Shown piece by piece: positions 10,017 through 21,339 of a DNA stretch of 64,000 bases. Under the pieces are notes generated by a model. That model ran no database searches. It was not told where the DNA came from and saw only the letters and a program-made list of their open reading frames with translations. Both the position numbers and the translations under genes were made by a program. How positions within the stretch are numbered: the first letter of the stretch is position 1; each line of letters starts with the position of its first letter. The DNA lies in assembly GCA_019009955.1 (NCBI GenBank), contig CM032233.1, forward strand, positions 15,597,501-15,661,500. Reading direction: 5' to 3'. This DNA is from Riptortus pedestris (Eukaryota; Arthropoda; Insecta; Hemiptera; Alydidae).

Positions 10017-10626
10017 GTCCCTCACGCAGGGGCTGCGATAACTAAGCAGATTTCCCAAGTGCGTAACGTTTTTGCATTTATCTCAAAAATTGAAAGTTCA
10101 ATGAGAACAATACTTGGTATTTAAGCTTCAAATAAAATGCTTCATAACATAATAGAATATTATTAATATGAGATTAGTAGGATTGGGGGTTTACTGAAGA
10201 CCAAAAACTAAAATATGCAAATATCGCAGTTAATAATCAAGATAGTGAAAAAATGTACATAGCAACATTTATAGAACATTAATTTTGTAATAAGATTGGT
10301 TCTATATTATTTTTCGATCAGACACATAATAACGGAGATTAAGAATTTTCGAAATTCTCCCCTCTAAATCCCCCTCCCCCTGGTCCGATTTCAACCGTTA
10401 ACGAACTTGATCTGTCTTTTTGTATAAAACAATTATATATCAAGTTTAGTAAAGATAAAACAAAAATTGCGACCGCTAGAGCGGTAACAGACAAATATAT
10501 ACAGTTTTGAACAGACCTCATTTTCGTCATCTCCTGGGTAGGATCGATGGACATTTGAAGAAAAATTTCGAAAATCGCGTCATGAGTCCAACCTCAATAG
10601 CTGATTTCCCTTAGGGGAAATCTGCT
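10017..10626 (+). mobile_element. F1 element, short form, both ends present
   Basis: A end GTCCCTCACGCAGGGGCTGC at 10017 and B end GATTTCCCTTAGGGGAAATC, ending TCTGCT at 10626. The AT tract is almost lost (ACAAATATATACAG at 10491-10504), giving a copy without a microsatellite. It retains the GACCGCTAGAGCGGTAACAG block. Confidence 0.8.
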
Positions 10627-11256
10627 AAAAACTATTGTACATATTGTAAAATTTATCTGTTAATATTCATGGAAGAGAAAATATCTATATATTTACAGGT
10701 AATTGCATTTTCAATAAAATTTGTTATGTACAATTTTTTGTTAGATTTTTACCAAACTCGTTATTTACACGTTCAATGTGAAAATAAAGATCACGTTCTT
10801 TAATTGCTGAAATCGGAATAATTTGAGGGGGGAGGGGTTAAGAAGGACGAATTTTCAAATTTCGAAATATCTCTGTTAATATACGCCAGATAAGAGTTAT
10901 ATATATATATACCAACAATCTTGTTAAACTATTTTTGTTGAAATATCTCCGTTATTCTGCGTCGGATTTCAAAATTGTATAGAACCAACCTTATTGCCAA
11001 TGTAATGTTCTATAAATGCTGTGCGTATTTTCACTATCTTGATTATTAACCGAGATATTTTCATTATATATTTTTGGCCTTCTGTAACCTCCCCCCCCTC
11101 CTGCTCATGTCATTTTAACAATAAGCTGTTATATTATGAAGCACTTTATTTGAAGCTTAATTACCAAATATTGTTCTCATTGAACTTTTGCGGTTTGAGA
11201 TAAATGCAAATACGTGAGAAATCTGTTTAGTTAACATAGCTCCTGCGTGACGGACT
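10627..11256 (-). mobile_element. F1-related fragments ending at an A terminus
   Basis: F1 middle blocks in minus orientation occur twice (about 10740-10870 and 10930-11210) and end with TTAGTTAACATAGCTCCTGC, then GTGACGGAC at 11256. Degenerate; the B end is missing. Confidence 0.6.
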
Positions 11257-11694
11257 TTAATTATTGATCTGTGACAACCATTTCAGTTCGTCAAAAATTT
11301 GGCGTTGACGAGGAAAGGGGGAGGGAGTAGCTAATCAATTTTTCCAAATCGAAAGATAACAATTTGCTCCATGAATGATGCTGAGCGGTTTGGGTAGGAA
11401 TCTGATAATAGGTAATTAAAACTATCGATAATTACACTATTGAACCGAGCCCGACACGCGAGAATAATAAACTCCTACAATACGGCGCCCTGGCAGATTG
11501 GATTTGCTGCATTTAATGGTCGCCTCAAAGGCCTTACATAAAAATGAAATATATTAGTCCTAGGCCACGCAATGGCTTTAGTCATTACTTGCGAATGCAC
11601 GGAAAGCTCGTAAACACATATATAAGATTTACAGCCGAAACCAGTAATGCTCCAGGCAGACCACATATATTAGGAGCATTATAACTTAGTAATT
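11257..11694. other. Unassigned spacer
   Basis: About 440 bp between two F1 A ends. It has a G-rich run (about 11317-11330) and no ORF that resembles a protein. I recognise no repeat or gene in it. Confidence 0.4.
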
Positions 11695-12241
11695 CCGTCA
11701 CGAGGGGCTGCGTAAACTAAGCAGATTTTGCACTTGCTGGTATAGCATATTTGTGACCTCATCTCACCACATAGTCTCTATTTCTATATAAAAAAGTCCG
11801 TCACGCAGGGGCTGCGTTAATTAAGCAGATTTCCCACGAGCGTCATGTGCCTCCATTGCAATGAGAACAATATTTCGTATTTAGTCATCAAATAAACTAC
11901 ATAATGGAATATTGTTGATATGAGATGAGTAGGAGTGGGGGTTTACTGAAGACCAAAAACTAAAAAATGCAAATATCTCAGATAATAATCAAGATTGTGG
12001 AAAAATGTACATAACAAAATGTATGGTACATTACATTTGCAATAAGATTGTTTCTATATAATTTTTCGATCCGACGTATAATAACTGAGATAATTCGAAT
12101 TTTCGAAAATCCCCCTTTGAACCCCCCTCCCACTGTTTCGATTTGAGCCATTAGTGAGCTTGTTCTTTCTTTTAACATAAAAAGATTAAATATCCAGTTT
12201 GATAAAAATAAAAAAAAGTTGCGAACGCTAGAGCGTTAACA

Positions 12242-12313
<72 letters not shown>

Positions 12314-12400
12314 CACATGTCTATTTATATACAATTTTGAACGGACCTCATTTTTGTCATTTCCTAATCGTACGACCTCATGATCCTTAAGGGAAAGTTG
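11695..12400 (+). mobile_element. F1 copies: short A-end stub plus a longer copy with (AT)n
   Basis: A first A end (CCGTCACGAGGGGCTGCGTA) lies at 11695. After about 106 bp a second begins at about 11802 and runs to (AT)n at 12243-12303, the CGGACCTCATTTTTGTCATT block and a degenerate B end (CCTTAAGGGAAAGTTGCT, to about 12405). Confidence 0.7.
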
Positions 12401-12544
12401 CTAAAAATGCGGTATAACATTTCCCATCCCCTTAACCCCTCGATTTCAGCCGTTAACGAGTTTGACCTTGAGATATGCATGAAACGCCTATATGTCGAAT
12501 TTGGTGAGGATCAAAAAAAAATTGCGTCCGCTCGAGCGGTAACA
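12401..12544 (+). mobile_element. F1 fragment, left flank of an F2 insertion
   Basis: GATTTCAGCCGTTAACGAG..., then CCGCTCGAGCGGTAACAGA: the F1 block that normally precedes the AT tract. The right half of the same F1 block (ATAATTTTGAGCGCACATTT..., B-end area) appears at 13182-13290, so the F2 copy between them sits where the microsatellite should be. Confidence 0.65.
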
Positions 12545-13177
12545 GAGAAGTAAATAAAACTCGGTATGTGAATTAGAATAAGCTCCCCCATCAAAATAAC
12601 CTATATTAACTATTCTAGGGGCGAGCTGGAATGGGGGTTATAAGGGAAGCGTGAAATGAAAGTTCACGATATTTCATTTCGTGTTGGCTTTTAGGCAAAC
12701 ATGCCTGTAACAGGCGGTGTTTATTTTGTTATATAGGGTAACTTTCGTTACACACACTTTTGTGAATGTAAACGAGGCATTTTTAATAAAGGAATACTAT
12801 GAGCAACGATATTATGTTTTTATTATTATTATTTATTAACGTCCACTTTTTGCATCTTAGGCTAATTGGGACGGGTTATCTACAGGTTACCTACCACCCT
12901 TTTCTAGCCAGGGTCGGACTTAGGATGTTATTTAATGAATTCCGTCACTAAATAATTCCCTTTGTTATGTTTTTAGACTTACGTTTAAGCAATCCTATGG
13001 TTTAATATTCAGAATAACTGAAGTTGATATGATTTAAACCAAATAATTGTGCGGAAGTTGTGAGGATATAACACAGTCGGTTCCTTGCCGACCTTTGATC
13101 TAGCCGACATGGCCGAGCAGGCTCTCAAATAACACAGTGATTATGATTTCCTGAATGAAGCCAGGTACCTTAACTAG
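12545..13177 (+). mobile_element. F2 Helitron-like copy inside an F1 microsatellite site
   Basis: It begins near AATAAAACTCGGTATGTG and ends GAAGCCAGGTACCTTAACTAG at 13177 (hairpin degenerate), followed by T. The body has GGGGTTATAAGGGAAGCGTG and GGCAAACATG. It carries a SINE1 insertion at 12823-12964. It is 5'-shortened compared with the 8.4-kb copy. Confidence 0.65.
12823..12964 (-). mobile_element. SINE1 copy with exact 11-bp target duplication
   Basis: The duplication TTATGTTTTTA lies at 12812-12822 and 12965-12975. On the minus strand the element reads TAGTGACGGAATTCATTAAA, CCTGGCTAGAAAAGGGTGG, ACCTGTAGATAACCCGTCCC and AGTGGACGTTAATAAATAAT, then a (TAA)n tail. It lacks the tRNA-like head, so it is 5'-truncated. 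Confidence 0.9.
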
Positions 13178-13181
13178 TATG

Positions 13182-13330
13182 TATATATAATTTTGAGCGC
13201 ACATTTTTATCGTCATCTACTAGGTAGGATCGATGGACTTTTGAGGAAATGTTTCCAGAATCCCATCATGAGTAAAACCTCAGTAGTTCTTTTCTGCTAA
13301 TAACAGATAGTTTGTTAATATTTTCGAATT
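13182..13330 (+). mobile_element. F1 B-end block
   Basis: TAATTTTGAGCGCACATTTT, CATCTACTAGGTAGGATCG, ATGGACTTTTGAGGAAAT and AAAACCTCAGTAG: the B-end block of the F1 copy whose left part is at 12401-12544. The terminal palindrome is decayed. Confidence 0.65.
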
Positions 13331-13800
13331 ACTGGTGGAAATAATTAAAGAACGACCTCGTTTATCCTTCTACCTTTATCAAAAATAATTTTTACTCAAA
13401 CCTAGCCTGGAAGATGTAAGCTATTAGATAAGTGGTTAATTACCCCAGCGGCTGGGCAAAGTTTTGGGGAGAGCGAGGGGTTTGGGGTACGTGGGGGTTG
13501 CTATCTAGCCCATAGCTCCTATCTAGAGAAACACCCCCAACTCTGTCTATCTATGACTTAAGTTCCACCCTCCCTCCTAACTCTACCACCACTTCCGCTC
13601 TCTCAGGGAACAGGCTAGTTCCACCAACCTATAGGGGGGGTTGTACAGGTTACGTTCATGATGGAATTGGCAAATATTTTCCTCGATATGTCCATTGATC
13701 CTAAGCAGGGATGGCCAGAAACTAAGCAGATTTCCCATGCTCTTGTATAACACACTTGCGACATCATCTCACTTCATTTTCTCCATTCCCATATAAAACA
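13331..13800. other. Unassigned segment
   Basis: It contains C-rich and G-rich stretches (13450-13640) and a decayed B-end-like phrase near 13660-13700. I see no convincing gene. Confidence 0.4.
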
Positions 13801-14331
13801 ATTCCGTCACGCAGGGGCTGCGTAAACTAAGCAGATTTTCAAGCGAAGGCTTACAATAGATAAATATACATACAGGTAACACCAACGCAAATATTAAGAA
13901 TTCTAGACCGGAAAGAAAACCCATTAGTGAACCCCGAGATAGATAGTGAGGGGGGAGGCGTGAGTGAGAGAGAGAGATGTCTGAAATCCGACCAGTGAGA
14001 GGGGGGAGGAATTTCGGAAACTCTTAATATTTCCGTTATTATGCGCCTGCTTGAAAACTTTTATAGAAACAATAGTGCCGCAAATGCAATGTTCTATAAA
14101 TGTTGCTATGTACGGTTTTTCACTATCTGGATTATTAACCGGGATATTAGCATTTTTGTTTTTTAACATTCGTCCTTTAGTAAACCCCCACTCCACACAC
14201 GCCATATTTACAATAAACTGTTATATTATGAAGCACTTTATTTGAAGCCTGAATACCAACTATGGTTCTCATGCAAATACGTGACGCACGTAGGAAATTT
14301 GGTTAGTTAACGAAGCCCCTGCGTGACGGAC
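13801..14331. mobile_element. F1 A-end stub facing an F1 fragment in opposite orientation
   Basis: The A end (CCGTCACGCAGGGGCTGCGT) at about 13804 enters a short stretch. From about 13975 the F1 middle block runs in minus orientation to an A terminus (GCCCCTGCGTGACGGAC) at 14331. The overlapping frames at 13924-14245 fall inside the repeat and are not genes. Confidence 0.6.
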
Positions 14332-15128
14332 TTTTTTAAAAAGAGAGGTGTATAAAAGAACTGAATTGGATATCGGAGACAAACAGTTCAGGGAGAAGTT
14401 GCGTGTTTCAAATGTAATAGTCGACGGGTTGAGTTTTTATTGCAGGCTTTATGGACTGATATCTTTCCTCATAATAATGTTTTATTACGAGTCAAACAGC
14501 TCGTCCATCTATAACTCAGCGGGTGAGTTTACGGCCCTCGTAAAAATATCCAGAATTCCCAACCAATATATATAGATTTTATGTTAGCTTTTAATTATCC
14601 TCCCACTGCCCACTATCGTAAAATCGTTTATTTGATTTGAAAAACTGGCTGTTTGCCTATAATTTACAGATCTTATTCAACTACAAGTACTTATTACAGT
14701 TCGTTTTAACGCGTTTAGCAGATTCCCCTTAACCTTTAAACGACAAGGCCGTGACCCAGGAGAGATTTGACACCTACCTGTCATATGCATATTTTCCATT
14801 TTATTCTGCTCAGAATCACTCGTCTTGTCCAAAAATAGCATTTAGAAAAGTTGAGAAGAATACTGTGTCAGTGTGTGCGTGTGCTTGTGAGTACCCCCCC
14901 CCCCACCCCTCGCCACCTTGAGAGCTTAAATGAAATATTAAATACAAATATGCAAAAAATATACTTATAGTAGTATAATATATTATGTAATTTATTATAT
15001 GATAACATACTATGTAATAACGTTATTTACGATATAAAAGCATATATTAGTAGCATATTATTATTATACAAAAGATGCCTAAGTATAAAAATATATATAC
15101 AAATATTAACCAGAGAGAAAAAAAAACC
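14332..15128. other. Unassigned AT-rich region
   Basis: It holds a 75-codon plus-strand frame at 14348-14575 (MYKRTELDIGDKQFREKLRV...) with a hydrophobic middle (LISFLIIMFYY). I recognise no family, and a splice-acceptor-like TTTTTATTGCAG lies inside it (to about 14447). The remainder includes a C run at about 14896-14905 and very AT-rich sequence up to the GA tract. Confidence 0.3.
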
Positions 15129-15437
<309 letters not shown>

Positions 15438-15720
15438 AGGGATGTGAAGGCAGACTAAATAATTTTTCTAATTGATTTTCGCTCTTGTAGTGGGATTCTC
15501 CCAATTATGGGACGTCTTTAAGGCAATCAAGACCTCCCGGGAGATTATCCGGGAGAAAATTATAATGATTAGCTGGAAGTACGGTCTGGTACTTGAGGGA
15601 TTCGAATAGGTTTTTAATTGGTCATTTGTATAAATGGTTTAGGCTTGCAATGGGAATTCGGCTGAATAGCTGACTCATACTTATGTTATTTTTCACTTAA
15701 TGAACGGAATGTAAAAAAAA
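15438..15720. other. Unassigned spacer
   Basis: Mixed-composition sequence right of the GA tract with no gene, repeat family or RNA that I can recognise. Confidence 0.4.
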
Positions 15721-16320
15721 CGTCGACCTCGCAGGAGCTGCGTTAACTAAGCAGATTTTCACATGTTTCAAGTATTTGCATTTATCTCAAAACTTCAAAG
15801 TTGAATGAGAACAATATTTGGTTTTTGGCTGAAAATAAAGTGTTTCATAATATAAAAGGTTATTGTGAATGTGAAATGAGTTGGAGTGGGTGTTTCATGA
15901 AGGGAGAAAACTAATAAATACAAATATCTCAGTTAAAACCCATGATAGAGTACCTTTCATTTGCAATAAAATTGGTTCTATACAATGTCCTATGCAATCT
16001 GCGCAAATGTAATGTTCTATAAATGTATATATGTATTTATTTTTTTTCTCTATCTTCATTATTTTTTATTTTTTTTAAATATTTATTCGTTTATTTGCAA
16101 CAACATATATACATATTACAAGCAAATGGTGTGAACGATATAACAATTGGCTTCAGTATTCACTTGAGGTGGGAAGTTGTCCATTGACAATACCCACATT
16201 GGAGGGAACATTGGCTGGTACTAATCTTCATTATTAACCGAGATATTTGCATTTATTAGTTTTCGGCCTTCAACAAACATATTTTCGACCTTCAATGACA
16301 TAGACACGATATCTGCAATG
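15721..16320 (+). mobile_element. Degenerate F1 fragment
   Basis: The A-end variant CTCGCAGGAGCTGCGTTAAC at about 15730, then GTTCAATGAGAACAATATTTGG-like and AATATCTCAGTTAA blocks. It is interrupted at about 16040-16215 by a T-rich stretch and non-F1 sequence. No B end. Confidence 0.5.
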
Positions 16321-16559
16321 TGTGACGTTGGTGCCTGTTTGCTATTTGTTACCTTTTCACGTTTACACAGCCGAACCGACTTTTATGAAATTTGGTACGT
16401 ATATTATTATCACCCCAACTCAGACTATAGGCTATACTAATATTCTCTGAGACAAACAGGAGGGGGTATTATAAGGGAGACCTGAAATTAAAAATTTCAG
16501 ATATTTCATTCTCTATTGTTTTTTCCGCAAATATGCACATACCAAAAGTTGTTTATTTT
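16321..16559 (+). mobile_element. F2 fragment
   Basis: TACCTTTTCACGTTTACACA, TTTTATGAAATTTGG, AACAGGAGGGGGTATTATAA and ATGCACATACCAAAAGTTG. It is cut on the right at GTTTATTTTA by an F1 element. Confidence 0.7.
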
Positions 16560-16683
16560 AGCAAATTTACCTTAAGGAGAATCAGCTATTGAGGTCGTAC
16601 TCATGACGCGATTTTCGAAGAATTTCTTCAAATGTCCATCGATCCTACCCAGGAGATGACGAAAATGAGGTCCGTTCAAAATG

Positions 16684-16750
<67 letters not shown>

Positions 16751-17222
16751 TGTTAACGCTCTAGCGGTCGCAATTTTTGTTTAATCGTCATCAAACTCGG
16801 TATTTAATCGTTTTATGTAAAAAGAAAGATCAAGTTCGTTAACGGCTGAAATCGGACCAGTGGGAGGGGGGGGTTTAGAGGGGGGATTTTCAAAAATTCG
16901 AAATATCTCCGTTATTATGCGTCGGATCGAAAAGGTTTATAGAATCAATCTTATTTCAAATTAAATTTACTATAAATATTGTTCTGTACATTTATTCTGT
17001 ATCTTGAATATTAACCGAGATATTTGCATTTGTATTGTGAGTGTGGTCGGCAATGTTCGGCACTATCCGCCGAGAGCTCTGGCGGCCGTTTCAGTAACTA
17101 TTCCTCCCTCGTGAATAGGTCTAGAGATACCTTCCTACTACTGTTATTATTAGGCAGATTTCTCTATTGTAAAAAGTCACGTGGGAAATCTGCTTAGTTT
17201 ACGCAGCCCCTGCGTGACGGAC
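16560..17222 (-). mobile_element. F1 element with (AT)n(GT)n core
   Basis: B end at 16560 (AGCAAATTTACCTTAAGGAG), an (AT)n-(GT)n tract at about 16683-16749, the GTTAACGCTCTAGCGGTCGC block, and an A end CGCAGCCCCTGCGTGACGGAC, shown in part, ending at 17222. Complete, flanked by TTTT on each side. Confidence 0.85.
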
Positions 17223-17739
17223 TTTTGTTTCTTTCGTGTATGTATGTTTGTTTGTTACCTTTTCACGCATATAAGTCTGAACTGAATTTTATGAAATTTG
17301 GTATGTATATTACTACTAACCCAACTTAGACTTTAGGCTATATTAATATACTCTTGAGAAGAACAGGAGTGGCGGTTATAAGCTAGGCCTGAAATTAAAA
17401 ATAGGGATATTTCGTTTCACATTGGTTTTTAGGCAAATATACACATAAAAAAAGTTGTTTATTTTGTTATTTAGAGTAATTTTTATGTTATGTACTTTTG
17501 TCGTATACCAAAGTATAAATGAGTTATACACTAAAAACTATAGCGGGAGCCAACAATATTATTTGGCACAAAAGACTCAACCGAACTAAACAAAACTCGG
17601 TATGTGTATTAGCTCTAACGCTTTCATTATAATAAGCCATACCAACACATTTGTGCACAAGCCTTGCCAAAAACCAAACAAAAACACCGTCACCATTCTG
17701 CCTCTAATGATTTCTCGAATGGGTCATGGACCTTTGCTA

Positions 17740-17740
<1 letters not shown>
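17223..17740 (+). mobile_element. F2 copy, 5'-shortened, CTAG terminus
   Basis: TTTGTTTCTTTCGTGTATG, TACCTTTTCACGCATATAAG and TTTATGAAATTTGG, then CTAG at 17737-17740 followed by a (TA)n tract. The internal part is deleted relative to the 8.4-kb copy, and the terminal hairpin is decayed. Confidence 0.7.
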
Positions 17741-17783
<43 letters not shown>

Positions 17784-18430
17784 TTGGTTTAATCGTTATT
17801 AAACTCGATATTTAATAGTCGTTAATGGCTGAAAACGGACCAGTGAGAGGAGGGGGGTTTCGAAATATCTCCGTTATGGGTCGAAATATTGTATAGAACC
17901 AATCTTATTGCAAATTAAAAGATCTATAAATGTTGTCCTATACATATTTTCTGTATCATGAATATTAACCGAGATATTTGGATTTTATAGTTTTCCGCTT
18001 TCAGTAAATCACCACTCCTACTCATGTCATATTAATAATAAGCTGTTATATCACGAGCCACTTCCTTACAAGACTAAATACCACATATTGTTTTCACCGA
18101 ACTATTACTTTGTGAGAGTAGCTATTGTAAATAGTTTTCAATAAAATTAATATCTTATAGTCAGATATATTTCATCGATTGTTTTTCATTCTCTGTGTAG
18201 AATATTTCTAATTATGTATTCAGCATTGTGAGTTTGGCTGGCCTGTTTGCTTACAATTCAGACGCTTTCTGTTGTAGAGATTATTAACTTCTAGATAGAC
18301 TGAAAGATTTCCCATTACCGTTTGTATTTATTCAGTAAATAATGGTGTTTCCAGTATGTATATTTATCTATTTTAAACCTTCCCGTGAGAAATGTGCTTA
18401 GTTTACTCATCCCCTACTTGACGAATTTTT
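17741..18430 (-). mobile_element. (TA)n and F1 fragment to a decayed A end
   Basis: (TA)n at 17741-17779, TTTAATCGTTATTAAACTCG, the GGCTGAAAACGGACCAGTG block, the middle blocks, then AAATGTGCTTAGTTTACTCA, CCCCTACTTGACGAATT at about 18425. The A-end hairpin has lost its pairing. Confidence 0.65.
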
Positions 18431-19806
18431 TTTATTTTACATGGTCGTTTTAATCATATTGATTAATATTGATATTATTGTTATAATTATATTTAAAAGG
18501 TATTTTAGTTTACAATATTCTTTGTTTTTATAATTTGTTTTTGTGTTTAATATTTATTTGTTGTGCTTATTACTTGTAATTAATGTTTGTTTGTTGGCCT
18601 TATTGCTCTTAATTGAAATCTATTAAAATTAATTCTTGCAGTTCTTGGTTCTTTTCGTGTCAATTATAAACATTTAATGGAGGAAGACAATCTGATGATA
18701 AGGCGTCGGGAGGCCTATGATGGTTAGAAATAGGCTGTTGTAGGTGCTCACCTGGCAAACCTCTCCTTCTCCTGTAGTCCATCCTCCTCCATTCTCGAAT
18801 ACTTCCCGCCACCGCTCGTCTCTTCTTCATCGGACCTAAACACAAATTATTATTATTGTTAGATAACAATTTGGTTGTAAACATGATTATAATACATCCA
18901 TGTCATAAATTTCATTGAAATTGTATGGAAACAATTATTCTGGAACTCGGGACTAGCTGAAATTTTCCAAAAAGGTATATACTTTGCTATTTAGAGTAAC
19001 CTTTGTTTTATACATTTTTTTCGGTAACAATGTATGGAGCAAGTAATTTGTGTAGAAATATTGATATGCTCAAACATTCTTTCCAACATGAACTACCATT
19101 TACCTCAACCAAGTAAAGTATAATGCCCCCTCACATTAATTCATGAAAAACGCCCGTTTGCCCTTAAGTGTATTTAATACTTTATTTAATTAAAACGTGA
19201 AAATAATTTGAACAAACAGTTTTACTATTGTGAAGAGAATGTAATCAGATTTGTTAATATAATTTAATGTATTACAGGATTGAGATCCTAAATGAGTGGT
19301 AGACTGGCACCACTGAGCCTAGGGAGGCGTGGGGATACTTCCTTTGTCCCATCAGTTCTGCCGCTTCCCTGCCGACCTCATATTGGTCTGTTTTTACATG
19401 TTAATTGATGCTTATAATTTTATCAATGTACTATTATATTCAGGAATGTTAATTTGTTTAATTATCATAAATAAATAATTTAAAAGGATGAACGCTAGGG
19501 AGGTGGACCCAGTTATTACTGGTATTTATTAACTCTGCTCCGTTAATATATGATATACTTTCCTGAACACTCTATGTATCAATATTAATATAGAGTTTAC
19601 AATTGAGACTTACAAAAGAGTATTTTTAATAGCGGTTATGACGTGCCTAAAACAACTGTCACAGTTGTGCTCTCTACAGCATGGATGAACGCCGGTGAGG
19701 TGCACCCAGATACTTCTGTTATTTGTTAACTCTGCTCCGTTAATATGTGATATACTTTACTGAACAGACTATGTGCCAATATGAATATACAGTTTACAAT
19801 CGAGGT
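18431..19806. other. Unassigned insertion-like region with a duplicated segment of about 115 bp
   Basis: AT-rich 3' and 5' parts surround a more GC-rich core at 18640-18840. A minus frame at 18660-18884 contains an Arg-rich run (MDYRRRRG), but I recognise no family. A splice-acceptor-like AATTCTTGCAG ends near 18641. Two similar segments (about 19489-19610 and 19684-19806; shared TTAACTCTGCTCCGTTAATA) lie about 196 bp apart. No TIR or duplication was identified at the edges. Confidence 0.35.
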
Positions 19807-19972
19807 CCGTTGTAGATATTATTAACTTGTAAATTTCAACTGAATGATTCCCTATTACCATTTGTAGTTATTCCCTTAAAATTCAAGGTGGTGTTACCAG
19901 TATGTAGATTTATCTGTTGAAAACCTCCCTGTGGGAAATCTGCTTAGTTTATGTAGCCTCTAAGCGGACTTT
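19807..19972 (-). mobile_element. F1 A-end part
   Basis: TTGTAGATATTATTAACTTG, GTGGTGTTACCAGTATGTAG and ATCTGCTTAGTTTATGTAGC, then a decayed end. It matches the right part of the F1 body and probably continues the F1 copy that stops near 18430. Confidence 0.6.
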
Positions 19973-20440
19973 TTTTTAGTATTCAGCCTTCTGGAAACAC
20001 TTACATCTACTCTTCGGATTATTACTTAGTAGTATAAAATATAGTATATATGCTGTTTTCAGATTAATAGTGTGTCATACCAGCATATTTGACATATCCA
20101 ATTATGTTCTTTAACATTCAACTGAAATAAATTCAATTTATTTCATTATGAATAATTCAGTAATATTAATGAGATAATTTCAGGACACTACGACTGGCGA
20201 GGAAGGAATCGGCGCTTCGAATACAAGTAGCCAACAAAATGACACGACGCCAGACAACTACAAATAAATTAATTTAGGGAGGCCATTTTAAGAATAATTT
20301 AATCACGGAGCAACTATTTCTGGACAACTTACTCATCCTATTTACATAGGTATTCTGTCCTCAGCTATGCAAAACAGGTATCAGTTGGGTCGAGGAACGT
20401 TCAGACAAGCATCATCAACGTCACATCCTCACCGACACTC
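19973..20440. other. Unassigned segment with a possible captured terminal exon at 20184-20267
   Basis: An AT-rich stretch containing TAATATTAAT (branch-site-like) leads into GAGATAATTTCAG. It is followed by an 84-nt open frame (DTTTGEEGIGASNTSSQQND...) and a TAA at 20265-20267. The composition of the frame (GC and ACG/GAC codons) differs from its flanks. It looks like the last exon of a gene picked up by a transposon, but no family is recognised. Flanking F1 blocks resume at about 20441. Confidence 0.35.
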
Positions 20441-20722
20441 ATCAAATAATCAATAAAATTAATATTTTCTACTAATTTATATTTCATTAATGTTTTTTTT
20501 TTTATTTCTGGTCTAGAATTCAGGTCGGCTGGCCTGTTTGTTTACAATTCAGACGCTTTCCGTTGTACTGTTATTAACTTCTAACTGAACTTTCTTCTCA
20601 TTACCGTCTGTAATTATTTATTCACATAATATTCTCGGTGGTGTTACCAATATGTATATTTATCTATTGTAAACCTTTGCTTGGAAAATCTGCTTAGTTT
20701 ACGCGGCCGCCGCATGACGGAT
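20441..20722 (-). mobile_element. F1 A-end part
   Basis: AATCAATAAAATTAATATTT, GCTGGCCTGTTTGTTTAC, GGTGTTACCAATATG and CTGCTTAGTTTACGCGGCC, then GCATGACGGAT at about 20722. It is immediately followed by the B end of the next F1 copy. Confidence 0.65.
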
Positions 20723-20728
20723 TGTTTT

Positions 20729-20863
20729 AGCAGATTTCCCTTAAGGGAAATCAGCTATTGAGGTCGTACTCATGACGCGAGTTTCGAAAAATTTCTTCAA
20801 ATGTCCATCGATCCTACCCAGGAGATGACGAAAATGAGGTCCGTTCAAAATTTTATATATATA

Positions 20864-20916
<53 letters not shown>

Positions 20917-21339
20917 CTGTTAACGCTCTAGCGGTCGCAATTTTTGTTTGATCGTTACCAAACTCGGAATTTAATCGTTTTATGTAAATAGGAAGATCAA
21001 GTTCGTTAATGGCTGAAATCGGTCCAGTGGGAGGGGGGTTTACGGAAAATTCGAAATATCTCCATTATTATGCGTCGGATCGAAAAGTTGTATAGAATTA
21101 ATCTTATTACAAATTAAATTTACTATAAATATTGTTCTATACATTTATTCCCTATCTTGAATATTAACCGAGATATTTGCATTTTTATTAAATTTGGGCC
21201 GGTAACGGATTTTTGAGTTTCCCGCCAAAACCTAGTTCGGCCCTTTGCCGTAAGTGTTGGGCTCTTGTATGGAGATTTCTCTATTGTATTACTTCACGTG
21301 GGAAATCTGCTTAGTTTACGCAGCCCCTGCGTGACGGAC
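20729..21339 (-). mobile_element. F1 element, short form, complete
   Basis: B end AGCAGATTTCCCTTAAGGGA at 20729, (AT)n at about 20855-20911, the GTTAACGCTCTAGCGGTCGC block, and an A end finishing GTGACGGAC at 21339. T runs lie on both sides (TTTT left, TTTTT right). Confidence 0.85.

Noticed and set aside
18660..18884. 74-codon Arg-rich minus frame as a possible nuclear protein
   Set aside because: No family recognised; low-complexity Asn run at the start and no supporting context.
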